From contig NZ_BJHV01000001.1 of assembly GCF_005405925.1 (NCBI RefSeq), positions 10,354,001-10,418,000 of the forward strand: a DNA stretch of 64,000 bases. Direction: 5' to 3'. The stretch comes from Streptomyces antimycoticus (GTDB taxonomy: Bacteria > Actinomycetota > Actinomycetes > Streptomycetales > Streptomycetaceae). The notes beneath the pieces were generated by a model that was given only the letters and a program-made list of their open reading frames with translations, was not told the DNA's origin and searched no databases. This document shows, piece by piece, positions 35,509 through 44,718 of the stretch. Both the position numbers and the translations under genes were made by a program. Each line of letters begins with the position of its first letter. The first letter of the stretch is position 1.

Positions 35509-36532
35509 ACTCGTTTTCGGGCTGGACACGTTCGGTGATGTACCCGAGGACGACTCCGGTGGTCTCGTCTCCCACGCGAGGTCGATTCGGCAGGTCGTCG
35601 ACGAAGCCGTCCTGGCGGACGACATCGGCGTCGACGTGCTCGCACTCGGCGAGCACCACCGGCCCGAATACTCGGTGTCGTCTCCGGAGACGGTGCTCGC
35701 CGGCATCGCCACCCGCACCAGGCGTATCCGACTCTCCTCCGGCGTCACCGTACTGAGCTCCGACGACCCCGTCCGGGTGTTCCAGCGCTTCGCGACGGTC
35801 GATGCTCTTTCCGGCGGCCGGGCCGAGGTGATCCTGGGCCGCGGCTCCTTCACGGAGTCGTTCCCTCTGTTCGGATACGACCTGAGCGACTACGACGCGC
35901 TGTTCGAGGAGAAGATCGAGCTCTTCGCGCGGCTGCTCCAGGAGAAGCCCGTCACGTGGCAGGGCACCATGCGGGCCCCTCTGGAGAACGCCGAGGTCTT
36001 CCCCACCACCGAGTCCGGGCACCTGACCACCTGGGTCGGTGTCGGCGGCTCACCCCAGTCGGTCGTCCGCACGGCCCGTTACGGGCTTCCCCTCATGCTC
36101 GCCATCATCGGTGGTTCCCCTGAGCGCTTCGCGCCCTACATCGACCTCTACCGGCGCGCGGCAGCGCAGTTCAACACCGTCGCGCATCCGGTGGGGATGC
36201 ACTCGCCCGGTTTCGTCGCCGACACCGACGAAGAAGCCCGTGAGCTGTACTGGCCGAGCTATCGGGTCATGCGCGACCGCATCGGTGCGCTGCGGGGCTG
36301 GCCGCCACTGCGCCGGGAGGAATACGACACCGAGATCGAGCACGGCTCCTTGTACATCGGCTCGCCCGAGACGGTCGCACGCAAGATCGCTCGCGCCGTA
36401 AGCGCACTCGGTGTCGGCAGATTCGACCTCATCTACACCGCGGGCTCACAACCGATCAGCGCCCGCCTTCGTGCGGTCGAGCTCTACGGCACGAAGGTGA
36501 TCCCGAGGGTCCGCGACCTCCTCGCCGACTGA
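35501..36532 (+). CDS. LLM-class flavin-dependent monooxygenase (second of tandem pair)
   Basis: The 343-residue protein starts with ATG overlapping the previous gene's end by eight bases. It is clearly paralogous to that gene: FGLDTFGDV, DVLALGEHHRPEYS, LSSGVTVLSSDDPVRVFQRFATVD, SGGRAEVILGRGSFTESFPLFGYDLSDYD and TWVGVGGSPQSVVRTARYGLPLM. The tandem arrangement points to a local duplication followed by divergence; the pair might form a heterodimer, as alpha and beta chains do in bacterial luciferase. The C-terminal segment has EHGSLYIGSPETVARKIA, common in this subfamily. Control should be the same as for the first copy. Confidence 0.85.
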   Translation: MSELVFGLDTFGDVPEDDSGGLVSHARSIRQVVDEAVLADDIGVDVLALGEHHRPEYSVSSPETVLAGIATRTRRIRLSSGVTVLSSDDPVRVFQRFATVDALSGGRAEVILGRGSFTESFPLFGYDLSDYDALFEEKIELFARLLQEKPVTWQGTMRAPLENAEVFPTTESGHLTTWVGVGGSPQSVVRTARYGLPLMLAIIGGSPERFAPYIDLYRRAAAQFNTVAHPVGMHSPGFVADTDEEARELYWPSYRVMRDRIGALRGWPPLRREEYDTEIEHGSLYIGSPETVARKIARAVSALGVGRFDLIYTAGSQPISARLRAVELYGTKVIPRVRDLLAD

Positions 36533-36571
36533 CCCCGAAACTCGCCGACCGATCCCGTGAAAGGAGACGGA

Positions 36572-37288
36572 ATGAACGTCGAGGACGTCCGCACGATCGG
36601 CATCCTGGGCGCCGGAAAAGTGGGGACCGTATTGGCGCGGCTCGCCCTCGCGGCAGGCTACCGAGTGCTGATCGCGGGATCACGCGAACCCGGCGACATC
36701 GCCCTCACCGTCGAGGTCCTCACGCCCGGCGCCGAAGCGGTCACCGCGGCCGAGGCCGCGGCCCGGGCGGACATCGCGATCCTGGCCCTTCCCCTGGGCA
36801 AGTACCGCAGCGTTCCCGTCGAAGCGCTGCACGGCAAACTGGTCATCGACGCGATGAACTACTGGTGGGAAGCCGACGGCGTACGCGAGGACCTCACCGA
36901 CCCGCGCACCTCCACCAGCGAGATCGTCCAGGCGTTCCTGCCGGGATCCCGCGTGGTCAAGGCGTTCAACCACATGGGCTACCACGACCTGGAGGACGAG
37001 GCCCGGCCCGCCGGGGTGATGGGGCGCAAGGGGATCGCCATCGCCGCCGACGACCCCGGCGACCGGGCCACGGTCGCCCTGCTCGTGGACGCCTTCGGCT
37101 TCGACCCCGTCGTCGCCGGCCCGCTCGCCGAAGGCGTGGGATTGGAGCCGGGAACCGAACCCTTCGGAGCCAACACCAGCTCCGGGGAACTGCGCGCCAT
37201 GCTCGACCGCTTCCCGGCATCGGAGCGCGGCCGGACGGTCAGTGGGGCTCGAGCCGCTGCTCCGGCCGCACCGGCTGATGCGGCGTAG
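36572..37288 (+). CDS. F420/NADP-dependent reductase-like Rossmann protein
   Basis: The ATG at 36572 sits after AAAGGAG, so it is preferred to the GTG five codons upstream. The 238-residue protein opens with [21 protein letters not shown] and [10 protein letters not shown], an NADP-binding Rossmann motif of the NADPH:F420 oxidoreductase type. [30 protein letters not shown] and [13 protein letters not shown] follow. Family members transfer hydride between NADP(H) and F420 or reduce small substrates. In this operon it probably supplies reduced cofactor to the two LLM monooxygenases; this is inferred from context. Confidence 0.75.
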   Translation: MNVEDVRTIGILGAGKVGTVLARLALAAGYRVLIAGSREPGDIALTVEVLTPGAEAVTAAEAAARADIAILALPLGKYRSVPVEALHGKLVIDAMNYWWEADGVREDLTDPRTSTSEIVQAFLPGSRVVKAFNHMGYHDLEDEARPAGVMGRKGIAIAADDPGDRATVALLVDAFGFDPVVAGPLAEGVGLEPGTEPFGANTSSGELRAMLDRFPASERGRTVSGARAAAPAAPADAA

Positions 37289-37312
37289 CGAGGGGGTGCA
37301 CTCAGGTAGTAC

Positions 37313-37355
37313 TTGACGGAGCAATCACTTGGCATTAACTTGCTTGGTGAAGCAA
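37313..37355 (+). promoter_or_regulatory. Promoter and MarR-type operator of the FMN reductase gene
   Basis: TTGACG at 37313-37318 and TTAACT at 37335-37340 are separated by 16 bases. The inverted repeat TTGCTTGGTGAAGCAA (37340-37355, arms of six) begins at the last base of the -10 element and covers the likely start point. A degenerate copy lies in the marR leader at 34299. Confidence 0.6.
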
Positions 37356-37402
37356 ATATATCCCGGATGCGCGCCGGGAGCACCTTTATGAAGGGTTTTG
37401 GC

Positions 37403-37963
37403 ATGATCAAGATCGGAATTATCCTCGGCAGCACCCGTCCCGGGCGTAACGGCGCGGCTGTGGCCCGCTGGGTGCACGACATCGCCTCGCAGCGCACCGA
37501 CGCCGAGTTCGAACTGGTCGACCTGCTGGACTACAAGCTGCCGCACCTCGACGAGGCGCTCCCGCCGTCGCTGGGTCAGTACGCTCAGCCGCACACGCAG
37601 GAGTGGGCGAGCAAGATCGACTCGTTTGACGGCTTCATCATGGTGACGCCCGAGTACAACCACTCGACTTCCGGGGTGCTGAAGAACGCGATCGACTTCC
37701 TCTACGCGGAGTGGAACAACAAGGCGGTCGGCTTCGTCAGCTACGGCTCCCTGGGCGGCGCCCGTGCGGTGGAGCACCTGCGCCTGGTGGCGGGCGAGCT
37801 GCAGATGGCGGACGTGCGCGCTCAGGTCGCGCTGTCGCTGTTCCACGACTTCGAGAACTTCAGCGACTTCAAGCCCGGCCAATTCCAGGTGGATGCGCTG
37901 AACGCCACGCTGGACCAGGTGCTGGCCTGGAGCGGGGCCCTCGCCCCGCTGCGCGCCGCGTAA
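37403..37963 (+). CDS. NADPH-dependent FMN reductase
   Basis: The ATG at 37403 (AAGGG eight bases upstream) gives 186 residues; an ATG five codons earlier is also possible. The flavodoxin-like fold shows IGIILGSTRPGRNG (FMN phosphate loop), VDLLDYKLPHLDEALPP, FIMVTPEYNHSTSGVLKNAIDFLYAEW (the family signature) and GFVSYGSLGGARAVEHLR. It reduces FMN with NADPH and could feed the LLM monooxygenases encoded just upstream. It has a separate promoter that is probably controlled by a MarR-type protein. Confidence 0.9.
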   Translation: MIKIGIILGSTRPGRNGAAVARWVHDIASQRTDAEFELVDLLDYKLPHLDEALPPSLGQYAQPHTQEWASKIDSFDGFIMVTPEYNHSTSGVLKNAIDFLYAEWNNKAVGFVSYGSLGGARAVEHLRLVAGELQMADVRAQVALSLFHDFENFSDFKPGQFQVDALNATLDQVLAWSGALAPLRAA

Positions 37964-38014
37964 CGGACACAACTGGTCGCCCGAGCGCCGTCCCACGGAG
38001 GGCGGGCGGGGCGG

Positions 38015-39658
38015 TCAGGCCGACACGGCCTCGGCCGGTGGGACCCATCGCGGTGACGACGATGTCACCGCGGGGACCCCACCGGCCCGGCCTGCCCGTG
38101 CGGACATCGACAACCGGCCGCGCGATACCGCCATCCCGCCGCTCGCTCCCGGGCCGTCGGATCCAGCACCGGCCTTCGGAGATGGGTCGTGGCCTTGGAC
38201 ATAGACGGTGACTCGCGCCCCGTTGACATGGGTTGTTCCGTACTCGCGGAAGTAGCGCCGCAGGGTGCTTGTTTTCGCTTCCTCCTGCGGGGTGGTCGGC
38301 GACTGCGCACCCGCCGGGCCGCGGACCACGACGATCCGGTCGAATGCCAGCATGCGTGCCGCTATGTCCTGGGCGGGAAGCTCGACACCGGCAAGTGTGT
38401 TCGACGAAACGGCGTCCTGTGCCAGGGCCAGATCCGTCAGGAAACGGGTGTCCTCGGGACTGGCCGCGGTGAAGGCCCGGTACTGGCCGGAGAGATAGAG
38501 CAGCCCGTCGCCGGGACGGCCTTCCTTGCGTACGGCGGCGCCGACGGCGGTGACGTCATTGCTCCGGCTCTGGGGCGTCCTCAGCGAAAGGCTCGGCGGG
38601 ACGAGCGCGGCCAGTACGGCAACCGCCGCGATCCACGCGGTGCGGGAAGACCGCTGCCGCCGGTGGAAGTAATCCATCCAGGCGCCCAGCAGCAACGCGA
38701 TTCCGATATTGCTGTAGAGCACATACCGGTCGACGAAAAGGGGCTTGACCAGTGAGACGATCAGCAGCAGAAGACCCGGAAGCGCAAGAATCGGCACAGC
38801 CAGCGCGGAAAGCCGCACGGGCCCCCTCACCCCCAGGGGCGCTCGGGCACACGCCACGCCCATGACCGCCACGACCAGGAAATAGCGAAGCCGCACCGGT
38901 CCGCCGATCCAGGACACCTGCCCCGACTGCCCCGCACTGCGGATCGCCAGCGGCAACAGTCCGGCCACAACGCCCGCGGCAGTCACACTCCACGCCCTCA
39001 GCACCGGTCGTGGAACACGGGAGACGACCAGTGTGACGCCGTGTGCAACCAGGGCGAGGACCGCGAACTCATGGAGCAGACAGGCCAGCAGCATGGTGGA
39101 GCCATAGAGCGCCCACCGCCACCACCGGGCGCGATGCGGGACGCTGACCACGAGCGCATAGGTGGCCCAGGTGACCAGGGCACAGACCATGGCATACGAG
39201 CGGCCTTCCTGCGCGTACTTCTGTACCTGCGGAAGGAGCGGAAACACCAGCCCGGCCAGCAGCCCGGCACGGGGTCCCGCCAGGCGTAGCCCCAGAAGCC
39301 CGACTCCGGTCGCCGCCACGGACATCGCCAGCACAGACGGCAGCCGCAAGGTCAGCAGGCCTCCGCCGAAGAGATGGAAGATCTCATGCATCACGGCGTA
39401 GTAGAGGGCATGGACCAGATCAATCTGCTGGGCGGTGAGCCATATCTGCGAAAGATCGCGGTGCGCGAGCTGATAGGTGACGGACTCGTCCCCCCACATG
39501 GTGTTCTTCCTGCGGATACCCCAGAGCCCAAGAACGATGGTCAGCGACAACGGCGCGATGACGACAACGGCTTTGACCGGGCCCGGTGATCGTCGACGGG
39601 CGGGCACGGGAGGGAAAGCCGTCCTGGCCACGGCGGGGCCACATTCAGCAACGGACAT
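38015..39658 (-). CDS. PMT-like (GT39/GT83-type) membrane glycosyltransferase
   Basis: The 547-residue protein has about eleven hydrophobic segments. The first extracytoplasmic loop has the acidic motif NTMWGDESVTYQLAHR followed by LVHALYYAVMHEIFHLFGG, as in lipid-phosphate-sugar-dependent mannosyl- and arabinosyltransferases. The segment QKYAQEGRSYAMVCAL is also typical of actinobacterial members. The C-terminal 180 residues are soluble with YLSGQYRAFTAASP and a Gly/Ser-rich tail, probably outside the membrane. It likely transfers a sugar from a polyprenyl phosphate onto a cell-envelope acceptor. It is divergent from a two-component system, which could regulate it. Confidence 0.7.
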   Translation of the reverse strand: MSVAECGPAVARTAFPPVPARRRSPGPVKAVVVIAPLSLTIVLGLWGIRRKNTMWGDESVTYQLAHRDLSQIWLTAQQIDLVHALYYAVMHEIFHLFGGGLLTLRLPSVLAMSVAATGVGLLGLRLAGPRAGLLAGLVFPLLPQVQKYAQEGRSYAMVCALVTWATYALVVSVPHRARWWRWALYGSTMLLACLLHEFAVLALVAHGVTLVVSRVPRPVLRAWSVTAAGVVAGLLPLAIRSAGQSGQVSWIGGPVRLRYFLVVAVMGVACARAPLGVRGPVRLSALAVPILALPGLLLLIVSLVKPLFVDRYVLYSNIGIALLLGAWMDYFHRRQRSSRTAWIAAVAVLAALVPPSLSLRTPQSRSNDVTAVGAAVRKEGRPGDGLLYLSGQYRAFTAASPEDTRFLTDLALAQDAVSSNTLAGVELPAQDIAARMLAFDRIVVVRGPAGAQSPTTPQEEAKTSTLRRYFREYGTTHVNGARVTVYVQGHDPSPKAGAGSDGPGASGGMAVSRGRLSMSARAGRAGGVPAVTSSSPRWVPPAEAVSA

Positions 39659-39786
39659 CAGCGGCAGGGCCTTTCAGCAGTGGCGAGGAAACTCCGCCAG
39701 CGTGCCCGGACCTCGTTGACCGGTTGCTGACCCAACCTGACCGGACGATCAGGAAGGCGGGCCGGCGCTGTGCGAGGCTGCACCGC

Positions 39787-40467
39787 ATGCGCATCCTGGT
39801 GGTCGAAGACGAGGTGGACCTTGCCCACACCCTGCACACCGGTCTCACCGCCGAGGGCTACAGCGTCGACCTCGCCCATGACGGCAGGCAGGGCCTGTGG
39901 ATGGCCCGGACCGGCGAATACGCTCTCGTCGTACTGGACTTGATGCTGCCCGGACTCAACGGCTACAAGGTCTGCGCCCAGTTGCGCCGGGAGGGCAACG
40001 CGACCCCCATCCTGGTGCTCACCGCCAAGGACGGGGAGTGGGACCAGGCGGAGGCCCTGGACACGGGCGCCGACGACTACCTGGCCAAACCCTTCTCCTA
40101 CCTGGTGCTCGTCGCACGGCTGCGGGCCCTGGTACGACGAGCCGCCGCGGTCGCCCCGCCCGTCCTCGCCGTGGGCGACCTCTCGTTGGACGTCGCCGGC
40201 CGAATCTGTCGCCGGGCCGGGACCCGGGTGGACCTGACACCCCGGGAGTTCGCGGTGCTGGAGCTGCTGGCCCGCCGGGCGGGCCAGGCGGTCCCCAAAA
40301 CGGATCTGCTCTATCACGCGTGGCCCGACGAAGCCCTGGATCCCAACCTGGTGGAGGCGCGCGTCAGCACCCTCCGCAAGAAGGTGGACGCCGCGTTCGA
40401 CCGGCAGTCGCTACAGACTGTACGGGGTACCGGCTACCGATTGGTGGACGACCGTGAACGCGACTGA
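39787..40467 (+). CDS. OmpR-family response regulator
   Basis: The 226-residue protein starts MRILVVEDEVDLAHTLHTGL; the acidic pair is in VVEDE and the phospho-acceptor Asp is in LVVLDLMLPGLNGYKVC. The switch Thr/Lys lie in LVLTAKDG and DYLAKPFSY. The C-terminal winged helix has LSLDVAGRICRRAG, DLTPREFAVLELLARRAG and VEARVSTLRKKVD with TVRGTGYRL. It overlaps the histidine kinase gene by 14 bases, so the two are a coupled pair. Targets are unknown; the divergent glycosyltransferase gene is a candidate. Confidence 0.92.
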   Translation: MRILVVEDEVDLAHTLHTGLTAEGYSVDLAHDGRQGLWMARTGEYALVVLDLMLPGLNGYKVCAQLRREGNATPILVLTAKDGEWDQAEALDTGADDYLAKPFSYLVLVARLRALVRRAAAVAPPVLAVGDLSLDVAGRICRRAGTRVDLTPREFAVLELLARRAGQAVPKTDLLYHAWPDEALDPNLVEARVSTLRKKVDAAFDRQSLQTVRGTGYRLVDDRERD

Positions 40468-41964
40468 GCCGCGACGCCGCTGGTGGCCGCGTTCGGTACG
40501 GTCCCGCACGGCTCTGGCCGTCGCCGCGACCGCCGCCGTCATCCTGGCCGGGCTCGGCTGGTGGGTACACCACGACGTCTACCGCCAGAGCACGCAGATC
40601 GCCGAAGGGCAGGCGCAGAAACAGCTCCTGGCCCTCGTCGATCAGCTGAAGGAGGGTGCGGCTCCCGTTCGCCGAAGCACCGTGCCGTACGAGGTCGTCG
40701 CGACCGGCCGACGCGCCGCTGTCGCCTACGGCGGAGGCATGGAGGAGTTCGACCCCGGCACCCGCCATGTGCTGCCCGCGCCACCGAAGGCCGAGTTGCC
40801 CGCCCCACCGGATGACGGGGCGGCCTGGGACTATACGACCCGTCCCATCCGCATACCGGCGCCCCACGACTACAAACCCGGGGGCGCATTCGACAAGGAC
40901 GGTGGGACCTACCTGGTCATGTACGCCGAGATCAGGGCCGATGAGCTGAGCGGCGACGAAGTCGCCGCTCTGGGTGTCGCCGCCGACGCCCAGCTGCGGG
41001 TCTATGTGGTGGTGCTCCCGCACGCAGCCGAGGAAATCGCCGAGGCAATCACCAGGGCCACCGACGGCCGGCTGCTGCGGGCCGGGCTCGTCGGCCTCGT
41101 ACTGATCGCCGCCGCCGCCTACTTCGCCGTCCGTATCGCGCTGCGGCCGGTCGAAGCCATCCGTGCCCTCACCGCCTCGGTCACCGCGAACGACCCCCGT
41201 GAACGCGTCACCGTCCCCTCCACGGGACACGAGATCACCGCTCTGGCCACCACCATCAACACCACCCTCCAGCGCCTCGACAACGCCGCCGCCCAGCAAC
41301 GCCGCTTCGTCGCGGACGCCGCCCACGAACTACGCAGCCCCCTCACCACACTGCTGGCCAGCCTGGAAGTCGCGCTCGCCTACCCGGAACGCACCGACTG
41401 GCCCGCCGCGGCCACCACCGCCGCACGACAGACCCGCCGCCTCCACTCCCTCGCCGAAGACCTGCTGCTCCTCGCCCGCCTCGACACCCGCACCCCCACA
41501 GCCGACCCCGAAATCGTCGACCTGACAGCCCTCGCCTCCCGGCTGACCGAGCAATACCCCCTCACCGAACGGTCGTTGACCCTCACCTGCGACAGCACCG
41601 CCCCCGCACACGCACACGGAAACCTCGACGAATACGAACGGCTGCTGCGCAACCTCATCGACAACGCCGCCCGCCACGCCGCACACCGCATCCAGATCAC
41701 CATCCGAAACCAGGACGCGTGGGTCGTCCTCACGGTGCACGACGACGGACCGGGCGTGCCCACCGAGGACGCCGAGCGGATCTTCGAACGCTTCGTCCGG
41801 CTCGACGACGCCCGCTCCCGCGACCACGGCGGCACCGGCCTGGGCCTCGCCATCGCCCGCGACCTGGCCCACCGCCACCGAGGCGCCCTCACCCTCACCC
41901 CCGGACCCTCGGAGCATGCTTCCAGCTACGCCTTCCCCGAGCCCCCACCCCAGCCGAGAAATGA
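40454..41964 (+). CDS. Sensor histidine kinase, frameshift near C-terminus
   Basis: The protein has a helix near residue 20 (LAVAATAAVILAGLGWWV), an extracytoplasmic sensor of about 170 residues, a second helix (LVGLVLIAAAAYFAVRIAL), HAMP, the H-box AADAAHELRSPLTTLLAS (His291), an N-box NLIDNAARHA and G-boxes DDGPGVP and HGGTGLGLAIA. As written, the frame then runs past the usual end for another 150 uncharacteristic residues, to 42364. If one C is added to the C run 41898-41902 the protein ends TLGACFQLRLPRAPTPAEK at 41964, matching the normal C-terminal strand of these kinases. I therefore give 41964 as the end. Confidence 0.82.
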
Positions 41965-42065
41965 CGGCCGGCCTCGCCGCGATCGCCGACCTCGGCTGCG
42001 TCGGCCTCGACGGTGGTGGCGACGACAGCGGCGACCCGGAACACAACTCAGTGCTGACCGAGCCT

Positions 42066-42098
42066 CAGGGCCTCCGGCGCATTCCGCCGGAGGCCCTG
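42066..42098 (+). terminator. Terminator after the two-component system
   Basis: Perfect 14-base arms CAGGGCCTCCGGCG/CGCCGGAGGCCCTG with a CATTC loop lie 102 bases after the corrected stop of the kinase gene. No long T run follows, as is common in Streptomyces. Confidence 0.65.
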
Positions 42099-42472
42099 TC
42101 TGCTATGCGCGTGAGATTCGGTGGACTGCCAGGCGCTCGGTCATCGTGAGGCCGGTGAGTCCCGCCTTGATGTTGAGGTCTCCCTTGAGTCAGTCCTCGC
42201 GGTTTTCGGGGCCGTTGAACCCGTGGGCACCAGGTTCTTCGAGATGTGGCGATCGAAGCCGGCGGCCAGGTCCCCGTTGCAGCGCGTGCCGACGCACATC
42301 CTGTACTTCGCCGTCACCGGCCCCGCGCCGGCCCGGGCACAGGACCCGATCGCCGACCCGCTGAATCCCGCCGCCGCGCCGACGACGGAGCAGGACAGAA
42401 ACAGCATGGCCGACGCACTCTCGGGTCTCGTCCTCCACGGCCTGCTCCCGCCCTCGCATGGCGGGACGACGA

Positions 42473-42504
42473 ACCCCTGGCCACGAAAGATCGAGGCCAG
42501 GGGT
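42473..42504 (-). terminator. Terminator of the hydrolase-MFS operon
   Basis: Ten-base arms ACCCCTGGCC/GGCCAGGGGT with a 12-base loop lie about 60 bases beyond the stop of the minus-strand hydrolase gene. Confidence 0.55.
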
Positions 42505-42562
42505 CACTTCGCCTAGCTCCAGGGATGGAGGGCCTGGAGGGGGAGCCGCATCACGCTCGTTC

Positions 42563-43363
42563 CTACTCGGTTCCCACGCCGGCCAGAAGAGCTGCCGTCC
42601 CTTCGGGTGCCTCCACCGGGAAGTGGTGGCTGCCCAGGTCGACGGGCACGATGTCGAAGCGGTCCCCATAGCGGTCGATCGCTTCCCCCGTCACCAGGTC
42701 ACGTATCGCGAACACGGTGATCGGCTGCTGTGTCGCGCGCAGCGCCGCGTCCATGTCCCAGTGCACCAGACCCTCGATGGAACGCAGACCCGCGGGCTGC
42801 CGCACCGCGACCATCTTCTCGAAGTACGAAGCCTTGAGGGCCGTGTCGGTCCCGGCCGGCGAACCCGCCTCGACGAGACCTCGCACCCCTCCGGCGAAGT
42901 CCTCACGGAACATGCTCAGCATCGCATCGGTCTGCTCTTCGCTCAGCGCGGGGAACAGGGACAGGTAGTGCAGCGCGTCGAGTGCGACCACATGCGAGAC
43001 GGTGTCGGGGAGCAGCCGCCCGACCTCGACGGCGACCGCCCCGCCGAGGGAGTGCCCGGCCACGACGCATGTGTCCACCGACTCGGCTTCCAGCACTGCC
43101 GCCACGTCGCGAGCGAACTCTTCCATGGTCCAGACGTCCCGCGTCGACCGCGACTCGCCATGCTCGGCGAGGTCGATGGCGAGAACGCGGTAGTCCTCGG
43201 GCAGATGGTCGGTGACCGCGTCGTAGTCGCCGCGGTTGCATGCCCAGCCGTGGATGAGAGCCAGAGTCGGCCCTCCGGCCGGACCGCTGACCGTGTACCG
43301 GATCGTCGTGTGGTCCGATCGCTGAACCTCGAGGTTCTTCCTGGTCCTGTTTGCGGTCGTCAC
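42563..43363 (-). CDS. Alpha/beta hydrolase
   Basis: The GTG at 43363 follows AAGGAG at seven bases and gives 266 residues (VTTANRTRKNLEVQ...). The fold markers are ALIHGWACNRGDYD (oxyanion hole), AIDLAEHGESR, the nucleophile elbow AGHSLGGAVAV with Ser, and HHFPVEAPE with the catalytic His. It lies 43 bases after the MFS gene on the same strand and is probably cotranscribed with it under the divergent TetR. Family members hydrolyse esters, epoxides or C-C bonds; the MFS partner suggests detoxification or modification of a small toxic compound. Confidence 0.8.
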   Translation of the reverse strand: MTTANRTRKNLEVQRSDHTTIRYTVSGPAGGPTLALIHGWACNRGDYDAVTDHLPEDYRVLAIDLAEHGESRSTRDVWTMEEFARDVAAVLEAESVDTCVVAGHSLGGAVAVEVGRLLPDTVSHVVALDALHYLSLFPALSEEQTDAMLSMFREDFAGGVRGLVEAGSPAGTDTALKASYFEKMVAVRQPAGLRSIEGLVHWDMDAALRATQQPITVFAIRDLVTGEAIDRYGDRFDIVPVDLGSHHFPVEAPEGTAALLAGVGTE

Positions 43364-43406
43364 GGTGTCTCCTTGCTCTGTTCCGGATGGTAAACGGTGT
43401 ATCGGT

Positions 43407-44708
43407 TCAGTGGCATGACACGGCGGTCGCCGGAGCCTCCGCGGCGGCCGGCGTCCCGGCCGCCCGGGCCATGACGGCATGGCGCTCCGCCCGTATCTGG
43501 CTCAGGCGCAGGACGAGGGCGGTGGCGGCGATCACCGCGATCGCCAGCGCGTAGATCCCGGTGGCGGTCCTCACTCCCAGGACGGTGACCGCGATTCCGC
43601 CGAGGACGGACGGCACACTGTTTCCCAGATAGGCGATGATGTTCGCCAGGGCGAAGACCTCGCTGCGCTCGTGCGGCTTGGCGATCCGGGCGAAGGTGCC
43701 GAACGTGGCCAGCACCGACGCGCCCATGCCGAGACCCGAAACGACGGTGCCGACAGCGGCCAGCCAGGCGAGGTCACCGGCGACCCCGGCAAGCGATATC
43801 AGGGTGCCGAGTCCGAGCAGTGCGGACGAGGGGGCCAGCAGCGAGGGCGCGGGACGGGAGCGGAGCAGGAAGACCGCGAGCGCTCCGGTACCCGTCAGGA
43901 GCGTCACCACCACGCCGCCGATCAGATGGCTGCGCAGCCCCAGCAGCTCGGCCGCGACGGACGGGCCGAGCGAGAGGTACATCCCGGCCAAGGCCCAGCC
44001 GGCGATCATCGCCGGGACCACCGGGACGATGTCCGCGCGCAGGTGCGCGGGCATCGCGACCCGTGGGCGCAGGGAGGCGACGGCTCCCGGGCGGCGGAGC
44101 GACGTCTCCGGCATGAGGGCGACGACCACCGCCGCCAGCACCATTGCGCCGAAGAGCAGGGTGTAGACCAGCCGGGTCGGGGCGGGACCGAACTCCACCA
44201 GCACACCGCTGCCGAGCGCACCCAGAGCGAGCCCGGTCAGGGGAGACACCGAGGTGATGACGCCTGCGCGGCCGCGCGCATGCGACGGCTCGAGATCGAC
44301 AAGAGTGGCGCTCAGGGTGGTCGTCGCGGCCCCGGTCGCGATGCCCTGCAGCACCCGGGCGGCGGACAGGACGAACACGTCACCGGCGGCGTAGAACAGG
44401 ACGAGCGCGACCATCTCCAGCCCGATCGCCCCGGCGAGTACCGGTCGGCGGCCGAGATGGTCCGACAGCGCTCCGACGACGAGCAAGGAGCCCAGCAGGC
44501 CGACCACGTAGAGGGCGAAGACGACGGACAGCACCCACGCCGTGAAATGCCATTGCTGCTGGTAGATCGCGTAGAGCGGGGACGGTGCGCTGGAGGCGGC
44601 CAGGAAGAGGACGAGGATGGCGCCGACGTAGGGGAAGGCACCCTTCCACGGTGCGCGGTGCGGATCCCCGGCGGGCGGTCTGGCGGTGACTGCAGGTGGA
44701 GCAGACAT
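43407..44708 (-). CDS. MFS transporter
   Basis: The 433-residue protein has twelve predicted membrane helices. Helix 1 has GAILVLFLAASSAPSPLYAI, and the signature loop between helices 2 and 3 is GALSDHLGRRPVLAGAIG. A central loop near VALMPETSLRRPG separates the halves. It fits the DHA1-type drug exporter families. Three copies of a 14-base operator-like element separate it from the divergent TetR gene, so it should be derepressed by a TetR ligand, probably the exported compound. The gene leads a two-gene operon with an alpha/beta hydrolase. Confidence 0.88.
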   Translation of the reverse strand: MSAPPAVTARPPAGDPHRAPWKGAFPYVGAILVLFLAASSAPSPLYAIYQQQWHFTAWVLSVVFALYVVGLLGSLLVVGALSDHLGRRPVLAGAIGLEMVALVLFYAAGDVFVLSAARVLQGIATGAATTTLSATLVDLEPSHARGRAGVITSVSPLTGLALGALGSGVLVEFGPAPTRLVYTLLFGAMVLAAVVVALMPETSLRRPGAVASLRPRVAMPAHLRADIVPVVPAMIAGWALAGMYLSLGPSVAAELLGLRSHLIGGVVVTLLTGTGALAVFLLRSRPAPSLLAPSSALLGLGTLISLAGVAGDLAWLAAVGTVVSGLGMGASVLATFGTFARIAKPHERSEVFALANIIAYLGNSVPSVLGGIAVTVLGVRTATGIYALAIAVIAATALVLRLSQIRAERHAVMARAAGTPAAAEAPATAVSCH

Positions 44709-44718
44709 GTGGATTCTC

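Larger units (their letters stand above)
41965..42562. other. Intergenic region with two terminator-like hairpins
   Basis: Apart from the hairpins at 42066-42098 and 42473-42504 I see no convincing gene. An 88-residue frame on the minus strand (42141-42407) begins with a hydrophobic stretch, but it has no ribosome-binding site that I can defend and its C-terminal half is not protein-like. Confidence 0.4.

Noticed and set aside
41965..42364. Extension of the histidine kinase to 636 residues as literally read
   Set aside because: The last 150 residues are unlike any kinase C-terminus and run through a terminator, while a one-base correction gives the standard ending at 41964.
42141..42407. Minus-strand 88-residue frame with hydrophobic start
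   Set aside because: No ribosome-binding site, poor protein-like composition after the first 25 residues, and it overlaps non-coding DNA between two terminators.
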